Source of the DNA: Vitis vinifera
Lineage: Eukaryota > Streptophyta > Magnoliopsida > Vitales > Vitaceae
Assembly (NCBI RefSeq): GCF_030704535.1
Contig: NC_081815.1
Location: 1,565,001 to 1,629,000 of the forward strand
Length of the DNA stretch: 64,000 bases
Reading direction: 5' to 3'
Under the pieces are notes generated by a model. It was not told the DNA's origin. It ran no database searches and saw nothing but the letters and a program-made list of their open reading frames with translations. The translations under genes and the position numbers were made by a program. This document shows positions 44,470 to 55,560 of this stretch, piece after piece (position 1 is the first letter of the stretch; every line of letters starts with the position of its first letter).

Positions 44470-44622
44470 TAAAAGTGTGTTTGATAGTGTTTTTATTTAA
44501 AGTATTTTTAAAGTGTGTTTAATAGTTAACAATTTTAATGCTTGAAAAATAAATATTTTCAAGTGTTAAAATTTTTTTTATAAAAAAAGACATTTTTAAG
44601 AATCACTGTTAAACACATTCTT
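44470..44622. mobile_element. Short MITE-like palindromic element
   Basis: The left end AAAAGTGTGTTTGATAGTG and the reverse complement of the right end, AAGAATGTGTTTAACAGTG, match at most positions, with a matched TAAAAA/TTTTTA block further in. About 150 bases, AT-rich, non-coding. A related AAGTGTGTTTAATAG phrase lies inside it. Confidence 0.55.
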
Positions 44623-46180
44623 AATAAAACTTCTTTTAATGAAAATGTTTTTTTTATTTGAAATAATCACCTATTAAAACCTCTTCAATAACTACTACAA
44701 GTAATTTTTAAACTTTTTAAAGGTTTTCTAAATTTTGCTAAATGTTTTATTTTTCTTTAAAAAAACTATTTATGCCGGAAGACGTTTTTAAAAGCCGAGT
44801 CAAATAAAAATTTAAAAATATTGAAATAATGTGTCAAAAATAAATTAAAAAACAAAAACATTAAAGAATGAAGTATTTGAGCTTTTGATTCACTCTCTCT
44901 TGTTCAATTTGTATTAAACAAAATGCATACTTTAGTTGACTTCCAACCCTACCAAAATGTTCCAAATTGTTTGCTTGAGACTTTTTCAAAATCTCACATC
45001 ATCTTCCCAAATGTACATGGAAAAATGGATTTTAAAACAATGATAAAAAGATAACTTTTACTAAAAATTGAGAATGTCTCATCATACTATTTACAAAAAT
45101 ATGATTTGCATTATTGTTTATTCTGATTTAAAGTAAAAAGAAAGCTACTAAACCATAAGTACCTAAGGTCATAAAAATAATTATTTTTATTAAAAATAAA
45201 GTCAAATTCTACCCTTAATTAACATTATTTATAAGTTTTAATTTTTATTTGTTTTATTTATTTATTTTACATACTTATTAATCGATATATTTTCAATAGT
45301 TTTTTTTTTTTTCACTCTTAGACCTTTCCATGCCATTTCTATCGTTCAAATAATCATTGGTTATAAGTCAAGTATGGAATATTTCCAAGTGCGGTATTTC
45401 ATTTCAAGTTATTCCCAAAGATGATATTCTATTTTAAGTCATTGGTCATGTGTGAGTTGCAAGTGTGTAGTTTTAAAGCATTCAAACTCTTGTAGAGAGC
45501 ACAAAAATATGGTGTGATTAGTCACTTCTTTGTAATTCAAAGTATCATTATTACAAAAAATTTACCGTTAAAATGTTGTCTTGAATGAGATAGATTTGAC
45601 AACAAATTAATTTTTTTTTCAAATGAAAATTCATTAATATGATTTTAGGGAATATTATCATTATTATTTAAAAAAAAAATTGTAATCAAAATCTCACCAT
45701 ATGATTAGAAAGAATCAAATTTATTGCTATATTAAATTTATCATTAAACACCCTTTAGTGTTATATAATCTAACTTTATAATCAATATATATATTTTTTT
45801 TCATGGGAAAACTCATTACAAGAATATAACTATTTTTCTTTGAAGTTATTTTCCATCAAAATCTCGCAACTCTTATCATCTAGGAGAATCAAATTTATTT
45901 TGTAAACAATTTATGCAAGATTGTTTTTGTCACAATAACAAAAGGTAAAAGTAAATTTTGTGGATTTATCTTGATTAGTAAAATAAAATTGAAATTTTTA
46001 TTTAATTGATTTTCTAATATTATAAACATAGTATTTTCAAAAGAATATTTAAAAAAAAAAACATTTTCAATTTTTTTGAATAGACTATAATATTATTTTT
46101 AATAATATATATATATATATATATATATATTAGATGTGGATGCAATTAAATGTTGTATAACATCTTTGAAACATGATGAT

Positions 46181-46420
46181 TATGTTTGGTTCCCAAAATT
46201 ATTAAAAAAAAAAATCATCGAATAAAATAATTTTCTTATGTTTGGTTTCATAATGAAAAATATTAAAAAAGTTAAATATAATTAAATTATTAAAAAATTA
46301 TATTATTTTAATTTATTTAATCTCTATATAAAAAAATAATTTGAAATAATATATAAATTAATTTATTGACTTTAAATTTATTATTTTTTCTTCTATTTTT
46401 TACTTTTATTTTCTTTTCTG
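46181..46420 (-). mobile_element. Reversed copy of the 39346-40400 MITE-like family
   Basis: Read on the - strand this stretch shows the same order of blocks: AAAGAAAATAAAAG, an AATAAATTAATTT block, TTATGAAACCAAACATAAG and a terminal GGGAACCAAACATAA. The outer TATGTTTGGTTCCCAAAATT on the + strand is the cleanest end of the family in this window. The other end is ragged. Confidence 0.65.
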
Positions 46421-46680
46421 AGTTGGATTTTTGTTTGGTTTTTTTATTATATATAATTTTTAAAAATATAAAAATTATAACAATGACAAGTCATTAAATG
46501 CCTAAAACCAACCAATACTTCTTAAACTAGAATAGAAATTATAACATTCATAAATACAAAAATGGTGTAGAAATACAAATAAATTTATGATAACTCATTT
46601 ATAATTGATAAAAATTATTATTAATAATTTTAATTATTGATAAAAATTGATTGTTATGATCTTAGATTTTGTTGTGGCCT

Positions 46681-46770
46681 GGTCAACGGGAGAGTTGGAG
46701 TGAGGGACAGAGGATGATGATGTACGGATGAAAAACCCTAACAAGAATCTAAAACAAATGAATATAAATA
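46681..46770 (+). promoter_or_regulatory. NPR1 promoter: W-box and TATA box
   Basis: GGTCAAC at 46681-46687 is the reverse complement of GTTGACC, a W-box core for WRKY factors; W-boxes are known to control Arabidopsis NPR1. TATAAATA at 46763-46770 fits a TATA box, placing transcription start near 46795-46800, before a pyrimidine-rich leader. Positions are seen; use is inferred. Confidence 0.5.
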
Positions 46771-46861
46771 ATTTCTCCGATTCTCACTACCGTGCTTTTT
46801 CAGCTGGATCGTGTTCATCTTCCATCTGACTTCTTTCTCTCTCTCTTTCTCTGCAAATCCT

Positions 46862-46912
46862 ATGGCGTTTTTTTATTCTCTTTCCCCCACTTTCTCTACT
46901 TCTGTATCTTAA
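46862..46912 (+). other. Upstream ORF of 16 codons in the NPR1 leader
   Basis: ATG at 46862 opens MAFFYSLSPTFSTSVS and stops with TAA at 46910-46912, 44 bases before the NPR1 start. If transcription starts near the TATA box at 46763-46770, this frame is in the leader and would meet ribosomes first. Effect on translation is inference. Confidence 0.45.
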
Positions 46913-46956
46913 CTCCCTCCGTCTCTCACTAGAACCCCTTTTTGTCTCTCGGCTCC

Positions 46957-49900
46957 ATGGACTACAGAGCTGCTCTCTCCGATTCCAACGACTTCAGTGG
47001 CAGTAGCAGCATCTGCTGCATCGCAGCCACCACCGAATCCCTTTCCTCAGAGGTTTCTCCGCCGGACATCTCGGCTCTCAGGCGCCTTTCGGAGAATCTC
47101 GAGTCGGTGTTCGAGTCCCCCGAGTTTGACTTCTTCACAGACGCCAGGATCGTGGTCGCCGGAGGCCGGGAGGTGCCGGTGCACCGGTGCATTCTTGCGG
47201 CGAGGAGCGTGTTTTTCAAGGCCGTGTTGGCGGGGGCGAGGAAGGAGAAGGAGGCGAAGTTCGAGCTGAAGGATTTGGCGAAGGAATTCGATGTTGGGTA
47301 CGACTCGCTCGTGGCGGTTTTGGGGTATTTGTATAGTGGGAGAGTTGGGGCGTTGCCAAAAGGCGTTTGTGCGTGCGTTGATGATGATTGCCCCCACTCC
47401 GCTTGTAGGCCCGCTGTGGATTTCATGGTGGAGGTGCTCTATGCTTCTTTCGCTTTTCAGATCTCTGAATTGGTCGGCCTTTATCAGGTATCTGAACCAG
47501 ACCCCTCTGTTTTTCTCTGATTTGATAAAAATATATAAACTGATTTAGATTATTTGAGGGATCATATGAATGATTTACAGAGGATTGATTTTCTGGAACC
47601 CTCTTGTTTTGATTTCTGTGGTTGTGTTTGGATGCTTGGAATTTGGGTTTTTGTTTTGGAATGTCTCAAAGAAACTTTTTTTGAATGTGAACCATCATGA
47701 ATTACGATTATAACGCCACAAATGGAAATTCCCAAAGTGGGAAAATGAAGAAATGATACCTCAAATCATGCTTATGCTCACTGCTCAGTTCATAGAAATA
47801 TCATCTACTGTCGTGTTATGTTGCAGAGACGCCTGATGGACATTCTTGACAAGGTTGCTTCAGATGACATTTTAGTGATTCTATCAGTTGCTAATCTGTG
47901 TGGTAAAGCATGTGATAGATTGTTAGCGAGGTGTATTGACATTATCATCAAATCTGATGTGGATGTCGTGACTCTGGAGAGGGCCTTGCCCCAAGAAATG
48001 GTGAAACAGATTGTGGATTCGCGATTGGAGCTTGGCTTTGAGGAGCCTGAAAGCACCAATTTTCCTGACAAACATGTGAAGAGGATACACCGGGCTCTGG
48101 ATTCAGATGATGTTGAATTGGTGAGGATGCTACTGAAAGAGGGACATACTACTCTAGATGATGCATATGCCCTTCACTATGCTGTGGCATTTGGTGATGC
48201 AAAGACCACAACCGAGCTTCTTGATCTTGGACTTGCTGATGTTAACCATAAAAATCATAGGGGCTATACTGTGCTACACATTGCTGCAATGCGGAAAGAG
48301 CCCAAGATTATAGTATCCCTTCTTACTAAGGGAGCTCGGCCAACTGATATCACGCCAGACGGTAGAAATGCACTGCAAATAGCAAAGAGGCTCACCAGGG
48401 CTGTGGATTACCATAAGTCTACCGAGGAAGGAAAACCTTCTCCCAAGGATCAGTTGTGCGTAGAGGTATTGGAGCAAGCGGAAAGACGAGATCCATTGAT
48501 AGGGGAGGCTTCGTTTTCTCTTGCTATAGCAGGCGATGATCTGCGAATGAAGCTGTTGTACCTCGAAAATAGAGGTGAACTTCCAACTTTCTCTTCTTCT
48601 GTTACATATGGTTTATTATGTGGTATTGATTTTAACATTTTTGTGCTAGGCCTAGAACTAAGAAAGAAATGTATGGCCATATCTTTGAACTGTATGATAT
48701 AGCAAACTCCTATTGATAATTACTTATTTGCAATGTTTCTTCTATCGTATACGTGGATGTATGGTTAATATATGCTTTAAAATGAATGATTGCAAGGTGT
48801 ATAATGAGATGTTTCGCTTCCATTCTCAACCAATTCCCAGGTCCTTATATGAGGACGCTTTTCTGTTAAAGCATACATCTGCTTTGAACAGTCATATATT
48901 GATTTTAAAAGTTTTGCTTTCTCAATACTTTATTATCATTTCTGTTGGCACCAGTTTTATAGTCCTTCAAACCATTCTTGACATTCATCTGCTTGTTAGT
49001 GAGAAAAGATATTTTGTCCCTTGGGTTATTCTTCTCATTTCTGAGAAGATTGTTCTTTTCTTTTCTGAGAAAAGACAAAAGGGTCCAATCTCATGGCATC
49101 AAAAGGAATGAGATTGTCTCTTCTACATTAGATTCACCCTGGAAGTTCTTATCAACTTGCAGCTTCACATTGAACTCGTTACTGTAGATAGGTTTTCTGT
49201 TTGCAAGTTTTTGTTTCAGTCAGCTTATGATCATGATCATGACAAAGAATTGCTCTTTCTTGTCAGTTGGACTAGCAAAACTTCTATTCCCCATGGAAGC
49301 TAAAGTGGCAATGGATATTGCACAAGTGGATGGCACTTCTGAGTTTACACTCACTGCAATCAGGCCTAGGAATTTGGCTGATGCCCAGAGGACAACTGTG
49401 GACTTAAACGAGGCGCCTTTCAGAATTAAAGAGGAGCACCTAAATAGGCTAAGAGCACTGTCCAAAACTGGTAATGAATCATTTGATGTTATGCATATCT
49501 TGTAGCCTGTTTTCCCTTTTCTGCTTGAAACTGTATCCATCCACCACAAATGGTGATGTGCTTCTAGAATTATAATCAAGTTCAAACGGCTTTTTTGCAT
49601 AGAACAGTCCATGCCAAGTGATTCTCTGGTTTGTTGGGTTGAGTTTGATGGCATGATATATGGATGTTCTATCAGGAAATTTTGTATTTCAATTTTCTGA
49701 CCTACTCCTGAAGATTTCTGGCAAAGTTCTTCCTCAAACAAAAAAGAGTCATTGAGAGTTGAAATTTGAAAAATAAAGAAGAAATATGAGACCCCAAAAC
49801 ATAGTAGTATTCAAAACAATGATCTCAATGAAGGCAAAAATGCAAGACCGAGCCACAGTGATGATAGGGTTACTGTCCTTTTGGAATGGAGTTTGTTTGC

Positions 49901-50345
49901 AGCTAAGGAGCAGTTTTGTTTCAAATCAATGAAATCATATTCGGCAACTTCACAATTTCCAGAAATGTCAATTATAAAAAGCACCGCCCTTTTTTAACTT
50001 ACTAATTATTATGAATCCTATAAATTTTCTGGATCAAATGCTTGATACTCACTTCCATTTTGTTGGTGAGCAGTGGACCTTGGGAAACGCTTTTTCCCTA
50101 GATGCTCAGAAGTACTCAACAAGATCATGGATGCCGATGACTTATCAGATTTGGCATACCTGGGCAACGGCACTACAGAGGAGCGACTTCTGAAGAAGAG
50201 GAGGTACAAGGAACTCCAGGACCAACTGTGCAAGGCATTCAATGAAGACAAAGAGGAGAATGATAAGTCTAGGATATCATCCTCATCATCATCCACATCT
50301 CTAGGGTTTGGAAGGAATAACAGTAGACTCTCTTGCAAGAAGTAA
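46957..50345 (+). CDS. NPR1: NPR1, salicylic acid-responsive immune coactivator, 4 exons, 584 aa
   Basis: NPR1 binds salicylic acid and works with TGA bZIP factors in the nucleus to switch on defence genes. Exons: 46957-47487, 47827-48574, 49267-49470, 50074-50345; four exons is the family norm. The BTB domain covers about residues 58-165, with the C2HC finger C140, C145, H147, C150. The BTB-BACK region runs into the second exon (LCGKACDRLLARC), followed by ankyrin repeats (HKNHRGYTVLHIAAMRKEP). LENR at 423-426 supplies the arginine equal to Arabidopsis R432. The C-terminal domain has LAKLLFPMEAKV, VDLNEAPF and LGKRFFPRCSEVL. DSNDFS at 9-14 fits the DSxxxS phosphodegron. It resembles tobacco NPR1 more than NPR3/NPR4 as I recall them. 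The start is the ATG at 46957; the frame is open 15 bases further but only from TTG. Confidence 0.96.
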
Positions 50346-51626
50346 AAGAATTCACTCAAATGAAGGCTGCAGAACTGCATCTTTTGCCACTGTTGTATAT
50401 GTTTCCCCTTTTTCTTCCTTTTCTGTTTTTACCTACCTGTACATGGTTTCCAACTATAGGAGTGAGCTGTTTTGACTTATGTTGTTTGAAGCCAAAACTG
50501 GCGATAATTGAGACACAAACAAATGAAAAACATTGAGTTACGGATTTGGCTCTTTACAGAAATAGATGGTAATTACAATTTACAACTAGTGTATTTTAAC
50601 AGTTGTGGATTTGGTATGCTAACCAACTGCTAAATTCTGTTTCAAGCTGTGGACTAGCTTGCAGAGAATTTGTGGGTGGGATTAATTTTCCATCTGCTTT
50701 TAGAATTCATTTTTTGACTAAACTTTCTGGCACCCTCTAGATCTTATCACAAGCCAGAGAGCCCATCCCCATGGCTTTTATCATTATGCTCGTCTTCTCT
50801 TATTCATGCAACAAAAGCACTTCAATCACAACTCAGAAAACCCACCACCCATATTAAATACTTGTTATGTGAAATGAAAGGTGTGGCCTAAACCCGAACA
50901 CATAGATTGCTTGAACTTTCGAGTGAAGGCCCTCTCAACTACATTTGGGTTCACAAAATAATTTATTAAGGGTAAGGACATAAAAGATCTTCTACTTTGT
51001 CCAATCTGCAGGAAGCCCACAACCCTGTCTCTTGCCTAAAGAATACTCTGTCTCTTTGCTTCTTTTATCTCGAGTATCTTTAGTTTGTTTAGAGAGTTGG
51101 AACAGTGATAATATAACAGGCTTTCGTTGGTGAAGAAACTATGAACTTTAAGCAAAAAACAAACTCAGAAACCATGGATTCAAACCAGAAGTGTAGTATT
51201 TTATATGATAACATAAAAAGTAAAGTAACAATCCTCGAGTTTAAGCTACATTATGACTTTGTGAGCAAACTAGAAGGGTTCAAGCAACAGAGATTTTTAC
51301 ATTATGGCTGAGTGATGAGAAAAGAAAAGAATGCACATGAGTTATAACTGAACTAAAGACCAGTTCTACCAATATGGGTTGGGCATTTCTTGCCAGTATT
51401 TGACAATCTTCTTCAACTTTATGAAGTGTGAAGTTCGTGGTAGTGCCGATCCAGCTACATCTTCGTGTCTTTCCGGCTGTAATAGAAAAGGAAGCCTCCT
51501 AAGTTTGATTTGCAGAAGCTGTTTATAAACTCAGTATAATCCATATATAGATAAAATAAACACAATAGATAGCAAACAATGGACAAGAAGATCAAAAGAG
51601 AGATACCGCTAAAAAGCCAGTTTCCA
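50346..51626. other. Convergent 3' region between NPR1 and heat shock factor genes
   Basis: Both neighbours end here, so the stretch contains their 3' UTRs. No coding frame, RNA gene or repeat of note is visible. Composition is moderate, not the extreme AT of the larger gaps. Confidence 0.5.
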
Positions 51627-53084
51627 TCAAACACAACCAAATTGCGGCTCCATCAGCTCTTTTACATACACAGACCAATCAACAGGCTTTTCAATCCACT
51701 CCTCCAATTCAAAATCAAGAATTGAAGGTTTCCCGGATAGCAACTCCTCTGCTTCATTTTGGCAAATGGGATCTTCCTCCATCAGTTTCTCCAGCATTCC
51801 ATTATTAAAAGATAATAAATCTGGATTACCTGTTCCAGATATCACATTGGCCTCCTGATCCTCAGGAGGACTGCCTCCTGATTCATCATCTATGCCTGAA
51901 CAGAACAACGATTGGATCTCTGATTGGAGTGAGGGTTCTTCTTGAACTAGGTTTTGGTTTCGGTAGTGAACAGTTTGGTTACTAAATATTGCCTCCAGCA
52001 AGCTCCCAACGCTGAGCATTGAAGCCAGCCTTCGTTTCTTCCCAATTTCACCATCACCCAGTTCTCTTTTCTGCCTCTTCTGGATTAGCTGCTGAACGAA
52101 GCTAGGGTTCTTCACGGCCTTGGCCATGAAAATGAACATCTGTTTTTGCTTACACTCTGCACCTCGGATGCGCTCTTCGACCGCAGTCAGATGATTCTGT
52201 GATGTCTCCTGCCGTTGTCTCATTCTCAAGATTTCGACATTTAAGATGTTCTGATCTTTTCTCAGACTCTCAACTTCAGCTTCCAATTGGAGTTTCACCG
52301 ATTCAGCACCAGATCTGGATCCTTGTTGCTGCAAGCAACCATGTCTTCTCCTCTTGATGTTCTTCAGCAGATGTCTCTTCCCTCCTTGAAACGCTTCATT
52401 TGCAAACTCCCATCGATCTGAATCAATCTTTCTGAAGCCCTGCGACCACATTATGCCACCAAAAACTCATCAGTAACAATTACAACAAACCTCAAATTCT
52501 AGGAACAGAACCACAGACAATTAACAGAAAACTCATATATAATACATCTTAAATTAAAGTGAAGACCACAAAAACTTCGAAAAGCCTAGTGAATTAAAAA
52601 CAAATTCAAAAAGGAGGAAAGAAAATACCTGTGACGAATAAAACTTGAGAAATGAAGAATTATGCATGAGAGAGAAAAGATTTGCAGAAGAGCTACTCAC
52701 ATAAGTGTTGAGCTGGCGAATGAAGCTGGAGAAGTTACTGTGCTTGAAGTACTTGGGAAGAAGACTCTGGGAAAAGTTGTGGGAGTCCCAAACAATGAAG
52801 CTGTTACGAGCCACGCTCCACGACACTACCGAATCGGTTTCTGGGTCCTCCACCATTTCGAACGTCTTCTTCAGAAACGGCGGCGGACCTGCCTCATGTA
52901 GTCCCTCCATCGGCTTCGCAACCTCCGCCGCCGCCGCCAAAGACGAACAACACCATCCACTCTCACCACCACCATCAGCCTCCAGCATCTTCTCCTCTTT
53001 GGCCGCCACTGAACTCCCCCACAACTCCCCACTATCCTCAACCTCCACCCACATGCTCTCTTCTTTAACTTCCACTGACTCCAT
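51627..53084 (-). CDS. Class A heat stress transcription factor, 2 exons, 398 aa
   Basis: A nuclear activator that binds heat shock elements. Exons 53084-52701 and 52439-51627; the 261-base intron splits the DNA-binding domain exactly at RQLNTY|GFRK, the conserved plant HSF intron site. The DNA-binding domain spans about residues 67-160 ([15 protein letters not shown] to [10 protein letters not shown]). The HR-A/B coiled coil at about 173-240 has the long spacing of class A. A basic KRQKRE...KKRRL stretch (249-265) is the likely nuclear signal. An aromatic, acidic AHA-like motif, [18 protein letters not shown], is at 370-387. The 66-residue N-terminal extension is acidic. It looks like the A2/A6/A7/A9 group; the subgroup is not certain, so no symbol is given. 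Its promoter has a heat shock element and G-box. Confidence 0.94.
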
Positions 53085-53185
53085 TTCTTTTTTCCTCTCT
53101 TCTTCTTCTTCGTCTTCTATTCAAAATTCAACTGAAATTTGAATAGTGGATTGAGTTTTTAATCAATGGAGGGGTAAAGTGAGTA

Positions 53186-53244
53186 GCCACGTGGCAATGC
53201 TTTTCCTACCAAGAGTTTGCCATTTGTAAGATTCTAGAATCTTC
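53186..53244 (-). promoter_or_regulatory. Palindromic G-box and perfect heat shock element
   Basis: GCCACGTGGC at 53186-53195 is a fully palindromic G-box/ABRE core about 100 bases upstream of the heat shock factor start. TTCTAGAATCTTC at 53232-53244 is three contiguous, alternately oriented nGAAn units, a complete heat shock element, about 150 bases upstream. A further CACGTGTC lies at 53462-53469. The arrangement suggests control by heat shock factors, possibly itself, and by abscisic acid-type bZIP factors. Confidence 0.7.
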
Positions 53245-53850
53245 GGCGTGGCCCCACACCTTATCATCGTTCATTCTTCCTGATCGAATGTCCGCCCTTG
53301 GATCTTTCCTTCACGAGGAGAGTACCGCCTCCGGCGAATATATACCGTACTTCTATATTCCGTACTTTTGCAGCACACGATCAGAATGACTGAAAACTGA
53401 CGGTTGCGATTGTGCCATTTGTATACACATACTTTTGTCGGTAGCGCAAGTGCATGACTGCCACGTGTCGAAATCGCAACAAGCAAGGTGTTCCGGGGGG
53501 TGTTTCAGCAAGACTGGCGGCGGTCGTACGCTATAAAACGACATGGGGTTGGTCGTTTTTGCGTCATCGTGGCTGCACACATGGCAGTGGCACCGAACCA
53601 GACATGCTGCGCTGGCCATCTTCGTGGATGAGGCCTTACCTAGGTGGTTGAAACTGAGTGCTCGTAGCATCCCAAATTACGAAATCGTACTATACCAAGG
53701 CCCAGGTTGGCAAAAGCTTTCTGTTGAAGTCGATCGGGCTTTTGGCCTTTTATAATAACATTATTCTCCTTTTTCACTAAGCTCTGTTTTTAAGCGTAGA
53801 AGGTTGTTTTATACTTCATTAAATTTTTAGGTTATGTTTGATTTCATTAA

Positions 53851-54186
53851 GATGAAAGGGAAGGCTCAGAGGTGGAAATGAATCAAAATTAGTTTGTAAA
53901 CAATAGAGAAACTTTTGATAATCCTATTTGATCAACTACGTAACAACAAACTCTTATGTTCCTCTTATTATAGTATTTTCGAACGTCCACCCCCAAGCCC
54001 AAATACTTGTAAGATTGCTCAAAATTTTTTACATCGAATGTCATACGCTGCCAAGATGAATGGGAAGACTCAAAGGTGGAAACGAATCAAAATTAGTTAG
54101 CAAACAATAGACAAACTTTTGACAATCATATTCGATCAAATACTCAGCAATAAACTCTAATGAATATGTTATTATGGTATTTTTTA
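53851..54186. repeat. Diverged direct repeat spaced 204 bases apart
   Basis: About 53851-53980 and 54055-54186 match with scattered changes, for example GGTGGAAATGAATCAAAATT against GGTGGAAACGAATCAAAATT and AACAATAGAGAAACTTTTGA against AACAATAGACAAACTTTTGA. No protein frame is shared. Likely an internal duplication in a degraded element. Confidence 0.75.
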
Positions 54187-54460
54187 ACAAATTTATGGAT
54201 AACAAGCCTAAAGGTTTTCCTTTTTATGATGTCAATATTTGAGATGGTGACCATATTATCGATAGTTATGATCTTGATTAGGATCTCGATATGGAGTTGG
54301 AGCTACTAACTATAATGATTGACGCACTCTGGATGTAATGCCAAAAATTGGCCAATTTTATGTCACCCTTCACTTCAAATTAGAAAAAACAAGGTCTCTT
54401 AGCACTATATAAATTTCAAACATTTATGATCTGACGTGAACGAGTTGAATTACTTATCTC

Positions 54461-54660
54461 ATCTATTAGTCAACCATCCCTCTAAGGATTGTGAAAGATG
54501 TTTCACAAGAAATATTACTATTGTTGTTTCAACTCATATGTCCTAAAAAGTATATCCCACATCTATTAGTCAACCATCCCTCTAAGGATTGTGAAAGATG
54601 TTTCACTAGAAATATTACTATTGTTGTTTCAACTCATATGTCCTAAAAAGTATATCCCAC
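54461..54660. repeat. Tandem duplication of 100 bases, one mismatch
   Basis: Units 54461-54560 and 54561-54660 are the same length and differ at one base that I can see (TTTCACAAGA against TTTCACTAGA). Both start ATCTATTAGT and end TATATCCCAC. Such near identity in AT-rich non-coding DNA means a recent duplication or an assembly artefact. Confidence 0.9.
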
Positions 54661-55560
54661 TTTAATGATTTTGAATAAATTATACATACATTACTTCTTA
54701 TTCTACAATAATACGGGTCAAGATCCAAACTACTCGATGTTGTTAAGAGGTACTACCCAAGGAAAGGAAAAGCTTACTTCCAAATAGGGGATAATATATA
54801 ATATTGAAACAAGATAAATTTGTATATTGAAACAACTTCTAGCATCACCAAAAATCATGTAAATTAAAGGAGCCAAAGTAGATGATATTTACGAAAGTCA
54901 TCATAGATGATATCATATTCAAATTTTCACGTGGAAATTATGAAGTTCTACCATCCCATAGACCCTATTATTAGGTTTGATCCACCAAATAACATAAAAT
55001 AAGATACAAATATCTTAGGATATAATTTTCAATGGAATATAATATCCTTTAATTTTATATCAATTTTTATTCCTCACTTAAGCATAAGACATGATAAACA
55101 ATGAAATAACTTATTTAATCATATCATCAACCAAATATGAGATAGAAAATATCATGTAAAGGTGACAATGGATCATGTCATGTTGAGTTGAAATAAGAAA
55201 TACTAAAAAATTACTCAACTAAAATGTCTCATTTAATAATCGTGTCAAAATGATTTGACATGAACACAACCTGTTTATTACATTAAAAATACAACACAAT
55301 TTGTTTAACTCATTTAATAAATGAATGAAGTTGATTATTTATGAATTAACATAAATAACCTATTAACATGATTATAACTCATTAACTTTGTTAACACAAT
55401 CCTAACCCATTAAATTCGCTAACATTATTATAACTATTAGGATTGGAACTATAGTTTATACTTGTTCATTGTATACCATGCAACCAAGAGAAATGTGGTT
55501 AACATGGACGTTGGAATTAGTAAAAAAAAAAAAGAAAAAAAAAGCAGAGAATCCTATGTT

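Larger units (their letters stand above)
42187..46956. other. Intergenic region upstream of NPR1
   Basis: The left end is the 3' UTR of the repeat-protein gene, then a TA microsatellite (about 42673-42693). The rest is AT-rich. It holds a short MITE-like palindrome (44470-44622), a TA run at about 46105-46131, and a reversed copy (46181-46420) of the family clustered at 39346-40400. No coding exon is seen; a frame at 43973-44194 has no recognisable similarity. The NPR1 promoter begins about 46640. Confidence 0.5.
53245..55560. other. Intergenic region between heat shock factor and SurE genes
   Basis: Promoter-like, GC-richer sequence runs to about 53650. From 53820 the sequence is AT-rich and holds two sets of repeats: a diverged pair spaced 204 bases apart (53851 and 54055) and an exact 100-base tandem duplication (54461-54660). 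Together they suggest an old repeat block of unknown family. No coding exon is seen. Confidence 0.5.

Noticed and set aside
46942-46956. Earlier NPR1 start
   Set aside because: The only upstream in-frame start is TTG; the ATG at 46957 gives the usual N-terminus.
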